Shown one piece after another: positions 39,215-51,200 of a DNA stretch of 64,000 nucleotides. Positions within the stretch are counted from its first letter, which is position 1. Every line of letters begins with the position of its first letter. Under the pieces are notes generated by a model. That model had not been told where the DNA came from, ran no database searches, and was given only the letters and a program-made list of their open reading frames with translations. Location of the stretch: contig NC_134680.1 in the NCBI RefSeq assembly GCF_024713945.1, forward strand, positions 6,879,501 through 6,943,500, in the 5' to 3' direction. A program made the position numbers and the translations under genes. Source of the stretch: Dermatophagoides farinae. Taxonomy: Eukaryota > Arthropoda > Arachnida > Sarcoptiformes > Pyroglyphidae.

Positions 39215-41272
39215 AATATTTTCCGTATTTCATGTTGACCAGATTTTTTATTTGTAGCCGGCAATTCATTTAGAAATTTTTTTTTTAAATTGTTTTATTG
39301 CACGTTGCATTGGTGTGGATTGCCCTACATTTGAAAATATTTTTTTTTGAGCTCAAAGTCGATAATGTGTTTTCTTTCAGATTTTTTTTCGTGATTGATT
39401 TCGGTAGCTGATTTGAACTAATTGGAACCATATTTTTGATAGGTTTTTACAGAAAAAAAAATTTTTTTTAAAGCCCCATATGTGTAGACATAGCAATTTA
39501 TGTGCTATGTGACAACGACAAGAAACCGTTTCGGCAAAAAAAAATCATTCATTTATTCGTTATAATTTGATAAATCATATAACACGTTTTCGTAATGGTG
39601 TTTTGTTTGTTTGTTGATTGAATCTTGAATTGATTGTGAACCTTTTACTTGTTCGACGTTCGTTGTATAGCAATTTGTCTTTTTTAGTTCAACTGATTAT
39701 TGGTTCATCTGATGATGATTGGTGTAATCGTTTTCGATTCATTGTGGAAAAATGAAAAAATTTCAGAAAATTGCGGGGGAAGAAGTATTACACACGGAAA
39801 GAAAATATCCCAAATTTTTTTCCATTTTTTTATTATCATCATTATCATTATCCGATTCAGATGGAGAAAATTCAGCTTTCGAAGATGATTATAATCGATA
39901 AAATTGATTATTATTGCTCTAGAGAGATAGAGATCTATATATCGCTTGAGAAAAAACTTTAAACTCAGTGAAACTTTTCATGGCAAAAAATTGCTCATTT
40001 TTTTCTTTTTTCGAATCGATCGATCCATGATTGAAAAACGGATTTACCGTTTCTGTGTGTGTCCGTCCATATTTAATTGGTAGTTGCTCATTATAATTTA
40101 GTTAATTGATTTACTGTTAAATTGGTTTTTTTCGGAACTACATCTTTTCCGCCCATTTGTTGATAATTCTTCATTTCTTTTCTCTTGATTTTGATAAATG
40201 AATTCACTTTATTTTATAATCATTTTTCAGGCTTCTTTCGATTGTTCCAGATCTCCTAATTCTTCCCGAAAAAAAATGAAAATTCTCCCTATGGATCTGT
40301 ATTTTACTTTTCGGAATTGGAATGATCATTAGTTATACCTACTTAAAAATTCAAATATAAAAAAAGAATGTACCTTGTGTGTTTTGTACAAATGTTGAGC
40401 CCAAAAGAAGGAATAACCACACACACATCCACTACCAACAAATGATAATAAATTGACTTTTATCACTATTCATCATCAATCTATAATGGTGCCACTTCCA
40501 TCTACTTTGTCCACTGTTTTTTCCCTCTTTCCTGCTTCCACTTTTGAATTGAAACATGGATCCCAAAAAACAACATGTATTTCATGTTGTTTTTGTTGTG
40601 TTTTTACAACTTTTTTTCTTGCATCGGCTACACATACAATCGCCAGAAAAACGATCCATTTTTGACTCATGCACATAGTGACAAACTATCGGAAATCGAG
40701 AATTCATCTTGTCGATTGGTTTGTCAATGGTTGTTGTTGGTGGTGGTGATGATCAGGATTTTATCAATTCATCACCATCAACAGAAAAACAGAATTCAAA
40801 AATCATCATCATTTCTTTTGCTGTTTTTTCTTGGTCAATTCTGTTGTTGTTGTTTATGGGTTAATGTATCCTGATGCTAGAAATAAATGCATCCAATGTT
40901 GTTGTTGTTGTTGTTGTCTCGCTCAAATAGAAATAAAACTTTGTATGATTAATGAACGTTTGTTCCATTTGGTGTTTGTGTGTGTTCCATTCATTTGTAG
41001 ACGCACAACATTTTTAATTGTTGAGCAACGGCAAAAATTTTTAGATTTTCTTTCTTCCCATTTATTAATTGAATAAATTCGAGAAAAAAAAATTTCCAAT
41101 TTCATAATCGCGTTCCAAATGTTTTTCTTAATAATGATGGTGATGGTGATAACAATGAAATCGTCCTTGAGTCTTTGTAGTCGTCGGTAATCAATCAATC
41201 ACAAATAAATTTAAATGTGAAGAAAAACTTAAATCTTTTTTTTTGACAATAACAGACTAATGAATATGAAAA

Positions 41273-41292
41273 TAATGTTTGATCAAACATTA
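41273..41292 (+). repeat. 20-bp perfect palindrome
   Basis: TAATGTTTGATCAAACATTA reads identically on both strands. It lies 95 bp upstream of ratchet candidate RP1. Confidence 0.95.
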
Positions 41293-41369
41293 GTTTTAGT
41301 TATCAACCTTCTTTTTCACTTTTTTTAATCGGTCGAAAATATCAATTCATTAATTCATTTTTATTTGTC

Positions 41370-41393
41370 TTTTTTTTCTTTGTTTAGGTAAGT
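41370..41393 (+). other. Candidate recursive-splicing (ratchet) site RP1
   Basis: T8 followed by CTTTGTTTAG and then immediately GTAAGT: a strong 3' splice site fused to a perfect 5' splice site at 41387|41388 with no exon between. This matches the (Y)nNYAG|GTAAGT form of ratchet points described in long Drosophila introns. It would remove the first 16,176 nt of intron 1 and regenerate a donor. An ordinary exon starting at the AG is not excluded. Confidence 0.55.
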
Positions 41394-44300
41394 TTCATAA
41401 TTCTGAATTATGATGATTGAAACAGATGGATTTGCTGCTGCTTCTGCCTGCTACTGTTTGTCAATTTCGGATTGATTTTTTTTTATTCGCTACGCAAAGT
41501 TCATTCACCAATCGTGCATAGATTCATTCATAACTGGGATGTCATTCGTTTGGAGTGAATTTTTCAGTTGTTGTTCTTCCCCTCCGTACCATTTAATGTA
41601 TGAAGATTTTTTTTTCGTTTCTAACTATAAAATTCACTGAATTCAATTTGTTCCACATGTTTTTGTGTTTGTGTGTGTGTGTTGATGATTGTCGATAAAT
41701 AGAACGAGAAAAAATTGCAATTTCTAAACATAAACAAAATTCATGAATTCTACACGATCATATGGCACATACACACGAATTTGTTTACGGAACTATTATT
41801 CCGTTGAAATTGATTCCGCTATTTCTCAGTAATAGATCATGAGAAGAGTGTGTATCGATAATTTCAATTATCTTTATTTTTTTCGTTTCAATCAAGATTT
41901 CATTCTAAATCCATACATCTTACTAATGGAAATACTAAACGATGATGAGTGGGTTACTCTCGAACTGGTGTTGATTGATTGATTGGTTCATTGAAAAATT
42001 CCATTAGTTTTTTGTTCAAACAACATACAGACAGTCCAGCCAATGAATTGCAATGAAAAATTTCTGTGAAAACATAATCATCATCGTAAACATGTAGAAT
42101 TTCATCATTATTCATAAATTCTTTTTCCATTTCATTCGTAACTTGATGTCACATTTGATTTTATGTGATTACAACACAATGTTGTCTGTCTGTGTGTGTG
42201 TGTGTGTTCCAGAATTTTCCAGACTTGAACATATAAATATTTCCTCTTTGCTGGATAATAAACAGATGATGATTGAATTTGTCATTATCGATTTCACCAA
42301 GACTCACATTCGAGAATCTGATTCTATTTTTTGTTTTCAAATTCACTTTCCGGTTATTGTTTTTTTTTGTCATTCTTTGATTTTATATTCTTTTTTGTTG
42401 TTATAGATTTTTTTACGACGACAACGACGCTACATTATATTTGGCTTTATTTATGTTGTTTTTTTTTCGTTTCACTACACCAACCCATAGCTTTTTTTAA
42501 TGTTGAAAAACTTTATCCATGTTTTGCCCATTTGAATTTGTGTTGCCCAAGAAAAAAAAATATACGATGGTGCAGGGCGTCAATGACAATCCAAAATGTA
42601 AGAAAAAGAAGAACGAGTAATGTTGCCATTGCAAGTTTTGTTTAGCTGGCTGGTTGTGTCGTTTCGTTTTCTTTATTTCATTTTACTTGAATTTTCTTCT
42701 TTTTATTATTATTATTATCGTCATCATTATTTGTGTGTGTGTGCCAAATATATAAAAACGGAAAAATTATTTTCATTTTATAACCAGCAAAAACAACGAA
42801 TCATTGCAGTAGTGTATTGCACAAAATATCAAGAATTACGGCTTTTCCAATCTTTGGAAGAATTATTTATTCGTTCTCTCTAGTTTTTTTTGTTGGAAAT
42901 GTCCAAAGTCTGTATGTTGAGAGAACAATGGAGTAGATTTGTGGCTGAAAAATTTAATTTTAATCCAATCCGAACCGGAATTTGCCAGTATTGATTCGAA
43001 ATTTGATTTTTTTTTTGATGAAATTACAACTCTTTATCGATTTCCATTACCAGTTTGACGATTGGGTTCAATGTTGTGCAACAAGAGAGAATAAATTATG
43101 GACACATTTTCATTTTCGCTGGATGATGATGAAAATGTTGTTTATTAGCAAAAATTATTTTTTTTCGACACTTGAGCATATTGATTCTTTTTCATTTATC
43201 GAAAATTCTCTCTTGTTGTATCGAATTTAAATTGAAATTTTGCAATTTTCATTCACGTGAATCAAAATGATATTGATATTTAAAGTGGTTTTCATAAATT
43301 TGAAATGTGTGTGTTTGTTCTTTCAACAACTTATTCAATTCGATCCTGTGTCTGTGTTTTTTGATTTCAATTTCCTTTTTTTTTGTTGTTGTTGTTGTCG
43401 ATGTCACAACAATATTCTAGCCGTGAATTGATAATGAAATGAATCTCATCATTGATGATGATTTTCATTCTCGTTCGTCGTCGAAACATCTGCTACATGA
43501 AATGGAGAATCAGTTTGAATTTTTTTTTGTCCCATTTTTAACCCCATTATTCCAGGTTTTGTTTGTTTTGTTTTCGAGTTTTTCTCAGCTTTTTTCAGAC
43601 TTTAGAAGAATCGATTTCATCAGTCAACACAGTAATATTTGAAATTTGAAATTAATGGAATTTTTCTTTTTTCTTTTCTTCTGGGCATTAAAATGGATCA
43701 TAATAATGGGTATATCTATCATGTATGACACACAAGTATCGATATGGAATCATTTTTCTTTTTTAAAAAATGGATCCTTTCATATGAATCCGGGATACAA
43801 AGAGAAAACTTTTTCTTTTACTTCTGATGATGACAAACGATACGAAAATGAATTTCAATTTTTCTTTGTTGTGACAATCAATTTCCATTTGTTTTCTTCA
43901 AGAGGAAAAATGAAACATTTCCTTAAAATTGATGATTATATGGATAGTGATAAATAACGACAACAACACTCTGGTTCTGGTCATTGGATTGCGTTTCATT
44001 TTTAACCAGATGAATTTTTTTCCATTTTTGATTGGTGACTTTTTTTCCTCGCATACGATGCATGTGAGCGGTGTGTGACGAATTTTTTTCTATCTATCAC
44101 ATTTTTAATCGATTTTTATTCCTTTAATTCGATGGATCACCAAGTGAAACAGCAGGAGCTAAATGGTATAAATACCTTTTTTGCATGTAAAGAATTTTCT
44201 TAAATAATGATCTTCTCTGATGACGGTTTCATATTTTTTTCGTTGGTTTAAATGTTCATCATATTGGCATTTTATAATTTTTCGTTCAAAGGAAATTATA

Positions 44301-45114
44301 CTTCATTCTTCATCGTTTAGATTGTTCATTACACACATGGTATCATATTATGAAATTTTCTTAAAATTGAATTTTCAAATGAAAAAAAATTCTTAGAAAA
44401 TTCAGTTTCAATTAATTCACTCACTCTCTCATTCATTCATCATGTAAGCCTTTTTTTCTGAATCTGGATTTTTTCTATCTGGAATCACTGTATGCTGTTT
44501 GCTTTGCTGTTCCATCATCATCATCATGATCATCATGATAATCGTTTCAACACTTTTTTGACGGCAATGATGATGATGTATTATGTTTGTACGTTGAAAT
44601 GATTCTTCATCGTTTCTTTCTTTTGTTCTTTTTTGAAACAGCATTTTTCTGGTCTTATTATTTTCTCGTTATTCTTTATTATTATTATGTAAATTCATTG
44701 AATCTTCATGGCTTTCCATTCAATACATATTATTATCATCATAATGATTATAATAATAATAATAATCATTTTTTCTTTTCTCTGCAATTCTTGGTTGGGC
44801 GCCATCAAAATAATGATGGATATAAACGCAGAATCCTTCAAGGAATGTAGTAGAATTGAAAGAAAAAATTGTTACATTTCATTTACATCGTGCCGCCGAT
44901 GTTAATGTTTGTGTGTATCGAAAATTCATTCATTCATTTGATGGTGATTAAATTTTTTTTCCTTTTTGAAACGATCGACAACCTTGATGGAACAATTCCT
45001 TTGTTTGATCGATGAATTTTTGTCTTTTGTTTCATTTTATCAAATCAAATAAACAATGAAAAGATGGACAACGTGTTGAAATGATGATGATAATATTGCT
45101 GGTTTGACAACATG

Positions 45115-45140
45115 CACACACACACACACACACACACACA
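45115..45140 (+). repeat. (CA)13 microsatellite
   Basis: Thirteen perfect CA units followed by a T-run, within intron 1. Confidence 0.97.
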
Positions 45141-47727
45141 TTTTTTCATATTAATCAATCAATCATTCAATTTTCTAAATTTTTGTTTGTGTTACCATTG
45201 ATGCTTAACAGTGGCCATGTTTGTTGTTTTCTCATAAAGATTCTATCTCTGCCAACACGAACACAAACAACAAAACACGGCAGAAACAATTTGTAATTGG
45301 TTTTTTTTTCTTTTCTAAAAGAAAAATTTGTAAACAATCTCGGCCAATTTTCATCGGCTGTCGTACTACTGTTTATTTTATTTTTCATTTTTTTTTCTTC
45401 AGACACGTTTTGTTTCGTTACAATTTCATAGTTGAAAAACTCGTTCAAACATATGACGATTGCACGATGCATTCAATTCATTTTCAATCCAAGATTCAAA
45501 AACATGATGATCATTTCAGGATAATTTTGAGATTATCATCATCCTTAATTGTATCTCTGCTCTTAATTGTGATTGTGTATGACCCCGCGTTATGAAATGA
45601 TGATGATTGATAATTAATAATTTTTATTTCCATTTCTTTGATTGGAGGCTAGTAATAGATGTTCAATTTCGGATTGTTGTTGTTTATCATAGTCGTATTC
45701 GTTATGTAGGAGGTTGGTACTCGATTACATTACATTAGTGATTATTATTTCGATGTTCAAAATCCGCCTTTAAGCTTTTTTTGTCCGAAAAAAATCTCTA
45801 TAGCCAAAAATTACGAAGGATGTTTTTTTCAGCTTGAAAAAAATTGACCATTTTGTGCGTTGGTGGTGGCGATATCGATTACTATCATGATGATTTTACC
45901 TTATCAATTCAATTGAATTCAGTTTTTTTTTTGATTTTAGCTCAAGTCATCTGTTTTGTCTTTAAATTAATGACGACTACTAAAAAACTTTGTTTATTTT
46001 GTCAATTTTTGTTGGATCATTTTCTTTTTGGATCGAGAACATCAAAACAAAAACAAAAAAAAATCTGGGCTTCATTTAAGGAAAAATCACCCGACTCGAT
46101 TATTATTAAACAATACGCCTGCCAGTTTACTGCCGAGGAAGATGATTTAATCGATTATCGATTATTTAGATTCATTGATGTTCAAACAACTGTTTGTGTG
46201 TTGAAAGAATTTTTTTTCTTTCTTTTTAATAGTTTTAACGGCCCATTTTCGTGTTGTATCCATTTATATAATACGACGAACACCAGAAAAATGCAGAAAA
46301 ACACGAAAACAAACAAAATCTGTTTGAACCCTCGAAACAACAATAATAATCATTAACTATATGTTGATGGTTCACAAAAACAAAGATGCCATTCAAGAAT
46401 GATGATGATCACCACACTCTAAACTTGCATACGACCGATCGATACATTGTGTGTGTGTTTGTGGATACTTTTTGGAGCCATCATCATCAATAGCCTCTTG
46501 ATTCATTATTGAATTCTTGTATTTTTGTTTGTTTTTCGAAAAACTAAACCAAACTAGACTTGTGAACTGGAATGTGAACACGACTTGTCAACACTTCAAA
46601 CAAAACATTTGTGCAAAAAATAACAACATTTCTCGGAAAAATGTTTTTTTTGGATCGATATTTCAATCACATTTTATAATCGGTTTGATTATTTTTGTTT
46701 CTGAATTTAGCCAAGGTTTTTGTTTCATTATTCAATTCAAAAACACCTTCATTGAGCAGCAACCTCCTACACTCACACATTCAAGATTTGTAAAAAAGAA
46801 TTTTTCAGCAAAAAACAACTTTATTTTTCATTTTCCAAATTCATTCAGAAAAATTTATTACAAAAACAACAACAACAAAATCCTATCCTTTTTCCGATCT
46901 CTTGATTTGAATTGCTCGTATTTTTTTATTTCTTAAATAAATTTTGATTTCAGCCAAATACGTCAATAATGATTATGATCGTCGACCTTTCATTGATGGC
47001 CACCGGAAATTCATTTTATTACCACACTGACTGATACACACACATGAACGCACGCACTCTAATCATTTAATGATAAGAAATATACAGAGATGTCTTATTG
47101 AAATACCAATAATAACAAACTAGATGGAAAAAAACGACGATGAAAATTGGTTTAGATTAGATTTATTTCGGATTTTCTACAGCGATACACAAGATTTTTT
47201 TTGTGGTAATTTAGAAAAACGAATGGTACGAAGAAATCTCATTAACATAATGTATCTAATCACAGCAACTATGCCTATGGTTTGTGATTGAAAATTTGAT
47301 ATATTTTTGATGCACACGATGACTTTAAAAAGTCTCAGTAGTATCGGGTAACACACAATATTATTGCTTTAAAAAAATAGTAAACATTTTCGTGTTTTAC
47401 CCATCTACCTGCCTACACAATGATGATGATGAAAATAATCATTTCAAACACGAGATTGATGTCATTTATCTATCGTAATAATTGACATTTCCTAAAAAAA
47501 ACTTGTGTGCAGATTTACTGTTGTTGATAATCATCGTCATTATCATTATCAAATATCGATGAATGATGGTGAGGTGATATGAGAAGGGTAGAGAGTTTTT
47601 CTTGGTCATATAATTTATTTATGCGGTTTCACCCACTCACAAACACACGCTCACATTTATTTGACATAAAAAAGATTGTTGACATTTTATCAAAAATGAC
47701 CATGTATGTCTTGTCAAAAATTCATAA

Positions 47728-48045
47728 TCAATTTATTTGATCATCAATTGATTGATCAGATAATGATGATCTTTCTATTCGTTTTGTATCTAATTCTATG
47801 TCTTTGAAACATGGAAACGAATCGCTTCTTTGCTTTTTTTTTGTTTCGAATGACAAGTTATAATTATTATCGATTACGATTATATAAACATTCACATTTA
47901 ATGGGTCATCATAAACATTGAAACATGTAGCAAATGAAATGAGTTTTATACGTTCGAATATTCGATCATCTCCATCCATATTGATGGCAAAAATTGCTTT
48001 AAAATTGCCCTTGAGGAACAATTTATTGAAAAAAGGGGTCAACAT
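47728..48045 (-). CDS. Unrecognised coding-like ORF antisense within intron 1
   Basis: An open frame of 105 codons from ATG at 48045 (reading leftwards) to TGA at 47728. I recognise no family. Unlike most open frames here it is not built from T-runs or CAT repeats. It has a mixed composition with charged, polar and aliphatic residues, an acidic MDGDDR segment near residue 23, and a basic/acidic C-terminal third. About 67 nt beyond the stop is AATAAA (complement of 47656-47661), followed on the same strand by GT-rich sequence, as in a polyadenylation site. There is no signal peptide and no clear acceptor upstream. It could be a small nested gene, a decayed exon, or chance. Confidence 0.2.
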   Translation of the reverse strand: MLTPFFNKLFLKGNFKAIFAINMDGDDRIFERIKLISFATCFNVYDDPLNVNVYIIVIDNNYNLSFETKKKQRSDSFPCFKDIELDTKRIERSSLSDQSIDDQIN

Positions 48046-48229
48046 CACAAATGATCATGATGATACCATTTACGATTTGTAATGTTATGTATGTATGTAT
48101 GTCAATATCAATCGCAAATATTAATCGACATCATAATAATCGATCCGTTTATTGACGACAGGCAAAATCCAATTTTTTATTTCCTCGTTTTTTTTCTTAT
48201 CGAATTGCCAATAAATTCTAATCTAATTT

Positions 48230-48264
48230 TCTTCTTTTTTTTCTCTTCTCGCTTCTAGGTATGT
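48230..48264 (+). other. Candidate recursive-splicing (ratchet) site RP2
   Basis: A pyrimidine-rich stretch of about 25 nt ends in CGCTTCTAG, followed directly by GTATGT, the same hexamer used as the exon 1 donor. The boundary is 48258|48259. With RP1 it would divide intron 1 into steps of 16,176, 6,871 and 15,330 nt. Confidence 0.55.
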
Positions 48265-51200
48265 TTTTTGTTAGCAATGATAATCATTTTCAATGTAAAT
48301 CCAATTCAAATGCAAATTTTTCGTGATGATGATGGTGATCCCGTTGAAAAAAGGTTTGAAATTTTAGAGAAAAAAAAATCTGAAATGAAGTTTTTGTGTT
48401 TGTCGATCGATTAGTTCTTGATAATGATTGTCGGTGGTCGGTTGGTGAAATTCATGAACTGACCATTGGTTTTATCTGTTTTTTGTTGTTTTTGCCTCCA
48501 TAATCATCATTATACTTCAAGGACAATTAACTTTCAAGTACAGCATTTTGTTTCAAGAATGCCGACAAAACAAAAACAAAAATCCAATGAAACAATCATG
48601 GACCATTTAACGGCTACCAATGTTTTTTTTTCATTTCATTTCTAGTCGTAGTTTTTTTCTTCATTTTGTTGGATCGATATTTCCTTCCGTTTTGTAATTT
48701 TCGTTTTTTTGAGATAGTGATGATGGTGTTGTCATTTGATCAAAAAAAAATTCTGGCCATTCTCTTGAGATTTTTTTTTATAAACCAGTAGAATGTCGTT
48801 TTTCTTCATCAAATGCCACAATTCATCATTTTTTAAATTTTAATTTTTTTTTTGTTTTTTTCCCCAGAACATGTCAACAGAAATTAATTCCATTCGATAC
48901 TTGAATTGATTCGATTCTGAATCGCTCCAACATTTGTTTTTCATTTTTTTCGAAAAAATTCAATGAAACTTTTGACCTTTTGATTACCTTTTTATTATTG
49001 TAATAATTTTCGAAATCACAATAATCATCATTATTATCAAAAAAACAAAATGATGATTTCAAGACTTTTCATTTGTTTCGTTCTATTTGTGTGTTTCATT
49101 AACAATTTGTTGTTGTTGTTGTTATGTTATGTTATCCAATTAATCTAATTATCTCCATCCACATTATAATTGTGTATGTGTGATGACTATAATTGTGAAA
49201 GAATTGAATTCTTCATTCTTTGTCATTATCATTAACTCATCAATATTAACTGATGATGATGATTATGATTATTACTCCGTTACCATGGCTGTTAATCTAT
49301 TATTTTTGTGTTGTTTTCCACACTTTGTTTATCAGATTTAGATTTTTCCTTGACCTTTTGATCACTACATTTTTGACCATTTTATTCTCTTTTACAAAAT
49401 GGATATTATTCTGCTGCTGTTGATGAAATTATATCCGGAAACCCGATTTTTCTTTCGTTGGTTTTTCCGGTTACACCATATCAATCATTTGTTTTTGTAC
49501 ACTGGATCACGTCTTTGGTGTTTAATGTAGCTGTTATAATGATGAAATCTACATTTAATTACATAGTGGAACCATGATGATGATGATGATCAAACCTTGT
49601 CATAATCATCACGATTCATTGAGTTCAATGTTTTTATTATGATGATATCCACTGTAGATTAGATATCATTTCATTTTTTTTTCAAAATTTCAACCTTCAA
49701 CTTTTCTGGTAATTTCATTTTCCAACTTAACCAAACTTTGTGAATGGCGGTGGAATAATTCGTGCACGATTTTTCCACTTGTCTTGCTTTGCTTAGCTTT
49801 GCGATCAATTCATCATTGATTGCCAATTTCAATCCTGTCTGTCTGTCGAATACATAAAAAGAGAAAAATAATTACAATTTATTAGACACTGGAGATGAAT
49901 CAATGACGATGATGATGTGTAGCACGGTAGTAAATAAAGACAGAAGTGAACGAAATGAAAAAATATAAAAAAAAAATTCCAAAACCAATTAATTCTTAGA
50001 GATTGTCAGTTAGATAGGCATAGAATCTATACAGTATCTCAGTAGTAGTTGAACAGGTAAAGAGAAGATGATGATGCTACTATTTTAGTTAGTTTTTTGA
50101 CCATCGTGAGCTTTATTTTTCGTTCACTATATATATGACGAACTACTACTAATCACTACTAACACAACGACCACGATTCTATAGAATTATGATGATGATC
50201 ATTTCAATCAATCAATCTTGATGATGTGAACAAAACATTTCGCAAAAGTGATCTGTTGAAAATTTTTCGATCATTTTGGATTCTTTAGGAATTGTGTTTG
50301 TGTGTGTGTGTGTGACATCAAAAGGTGAATACAGATGCTTCAACTTGGTGAATCTATCAACAGACATCATCATTATATATAACTTACACCATAATGCCTT
50401 GGAGCCATTAATTTTTTTCTGTTTTTCATTGCTTAGTCATTTGTTGTTTTTTTTATCTGTTTGACCATTCAAATTTAGTTCAATTCGTTACCCACCATCC
50501 ATCTGAATATCTTAGAAACACAAGAACAAATTGACCATTTTTTTCCATTTCATAAGCACAGAGAGTTGAATCTTTTTTTTCACAATCCAACTTTACTACT
50601 GTTGATTATAATCATCTTTGTGTTTGAAACAAACAACACGCCATGTTGTTGATGATGCGACAAGTTAAAGCCGATGACCAGAGAAATGATGGAGAAGTAA
50701 AAGATTCGGCCATTGATGTTGATGTTGATGTTGATGATGGTTGACTTTTGCATCGTTCTTTTTCTTCTCATTCTCTTTATGGATGATAATGATAATGACG
50801 ATGATGATCACCAATAATGAATGGTTACTTGTTTATATCATCGTCGTCGTCCACCATCATCATCTCTCTTGCTGTGTGTGTGCGTGGTCAAAGTCAGTTA
50901 ATTCAGTTCGGTTCGTTCACATTTCATTTCATTTGGGCTGTGATCATTCATTCTATAGTCATCATCGTCGTAATGCTTTAATTGGCTTTTTTCTCTTTTG
51001 GATTCGTTTTTGCTTCTTGCTTTAACAAACCAACCAACAATCACACAAGCACAGGTTAGATGGGTAAACGAAAAAATTTTTCTTTTTCAAAAAAAGATGA
51101 TTACCAACCATGATGATGATGTGAACTGAAGGGGTCTCATCATCATCATTTTTTAGTTATTAAATCCGTGTGTTTGTCCAACTTGCATCCATCTGCTTGC

